From contig CAIRES010000075.1 in NCBI GenBank assembly GCA_903877645.1, positions 1 through 42,618 of the forward strand: DNA of 42,618 nucleotides, in the 5' to 3' direction. Under the pieces are notes generated by a model, which had not been told where the DNA came from, searched no databases, and saw only the letters and a list, made by a program, of their open reading frames with translations. Shown here one piece after another: positions 42,505 to 42,618 of this stretch (positions are counted from its first letter, which is position 1; every line of letters starts with the position of its first letter). Source of the stretch: an uncultured Bacteroidota bacterium (GTDB taxonomy: Bacteria > Bacteroidota > Bacteroidia > Chitinophagales > Chitinophagaceae). A program made the position numbers and the translations under genes.

Positions 42505-42526
42505 AATGTGGTCAAAAATAGTTGGT
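42505..42526 (-). repeat. 22-bp sequence, right copy of a long-distance inverted pair
   Basis: Exact reverse complement of 108-129. It lies in the short gap between the DUF4476 stop (42495) and a convergent frame (42541). Confidence 0.7.
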
Positions 42527-42540
42527 GGTTTTCTCAGCAA

Positions 42541-42618
42541 TTATTCATAATATTCGATTGTCAATTTGAAGAGGAAGTAGGCTCTGCTGGAGAGCAACCT
42601 GCCAGCAATAGAATTGAT
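42541..42618 (-). CDS. Possible C-terminal end of a gene running off the window
   Basis: The frame on the minus strand is open from the window edge to a TAA at 42541-42543 (26 codons including the stop), with plausible residues (INSIAGRLLSSRAYFLFK..., ending EYYE). Too short to identify. Confidence 0.3.
   Translation of the reverse strand: MNSIAGRLLSSRAYFLFKLTIEYYE

Overview
The window looks like chromosomal DNA from a Bacteroidota bacterium, most likely of the Chitinophagaceae/Chitinophagales type. Evidence: secreted proteins with type IX secretion (T9SS) C-terminal sorting domains, a PorP/SprF protein followed by a PorE-like OmpA protein, a DUF4249 lipoprotein, a DUF4476 protein, a TamL-like BamA-family lipoprotein, -7 boxes of the Bacteroidota form TAnnTTTG, and few Shine-Dalgarno sequences. 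No tRNA, rRNA, CRISPR array, insertion sequence or prophage was seen. Taxonomy is inferred from gene content, not from a marker gene. Layout, left to right. 1-6 kb: a 1566-aa Ig-like repeat adhesin exported by T9SS, then a YafK-type L,D-transpeptidase. 6-12 kb: a DUF4249 lipoprotein, thioredoxin reductase, a secreted PqqB-like metallo-hydrolase, a small lipoprotein, a GNAT acetyltransferase and a T9SS-exported M28 zinc peptidase. 12-15 kb (minus strand): hmgA then hppD, two consecutive steps of tyrosine breakdown, separated by a precise 7-bp repeat array. 15-18 kb (minus): an ECF sigma factor, an overlapping anti-sigma-like membrane protein, two duplicated exported jelly-roll-like proteins, then holA. 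18-22 kb: an orphan phage-terminase-like DNA-binding protein with a 14-bp palindrome near its promoter, a TPR-adenylate cyclase with a TTG start, a 4-copy 61-bp GC-rich minisatellite and a PolB-like 3'-5' exonuclease. 22-28 kb: a coiled-coil membrane protein, an OmpR-family response regulator and sensor kinase split by an inverted 7-bp array, a YihY/BrkB membrane protein, a Sua5/YciO/YrdC protein, an 8-bp array and fabD. 28-32 kb (minus): a LolA-like lipoprotein carrier and ftsK. 32-42.6 kb: PorP/SprF and PorE-like T9SS proteins, a GlsB/YeaQ protein, prmA, plsY, a spermidine-synthase-like methyltransferase without an ATG, a small membrane protein, the TamL-like protein divergent from a TrmH-type RNA methyltransferase, and a DUF4476 protein. 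Most genes are housekeeping or envelope genes. The T9SS components near 32-35 kb could help export the adhesin and peptidase at the left, but that link is inference. The least expected content is non-coding: short-period (7- or 8-bp) arrays in inverted orientation sitting between neighbouring co-directional genes at three places, a 61-bp minisatellite filling a convergent gap and supplying a stop codon, and an identical 22-bp sequence in opposite orientation near both ends of the window.
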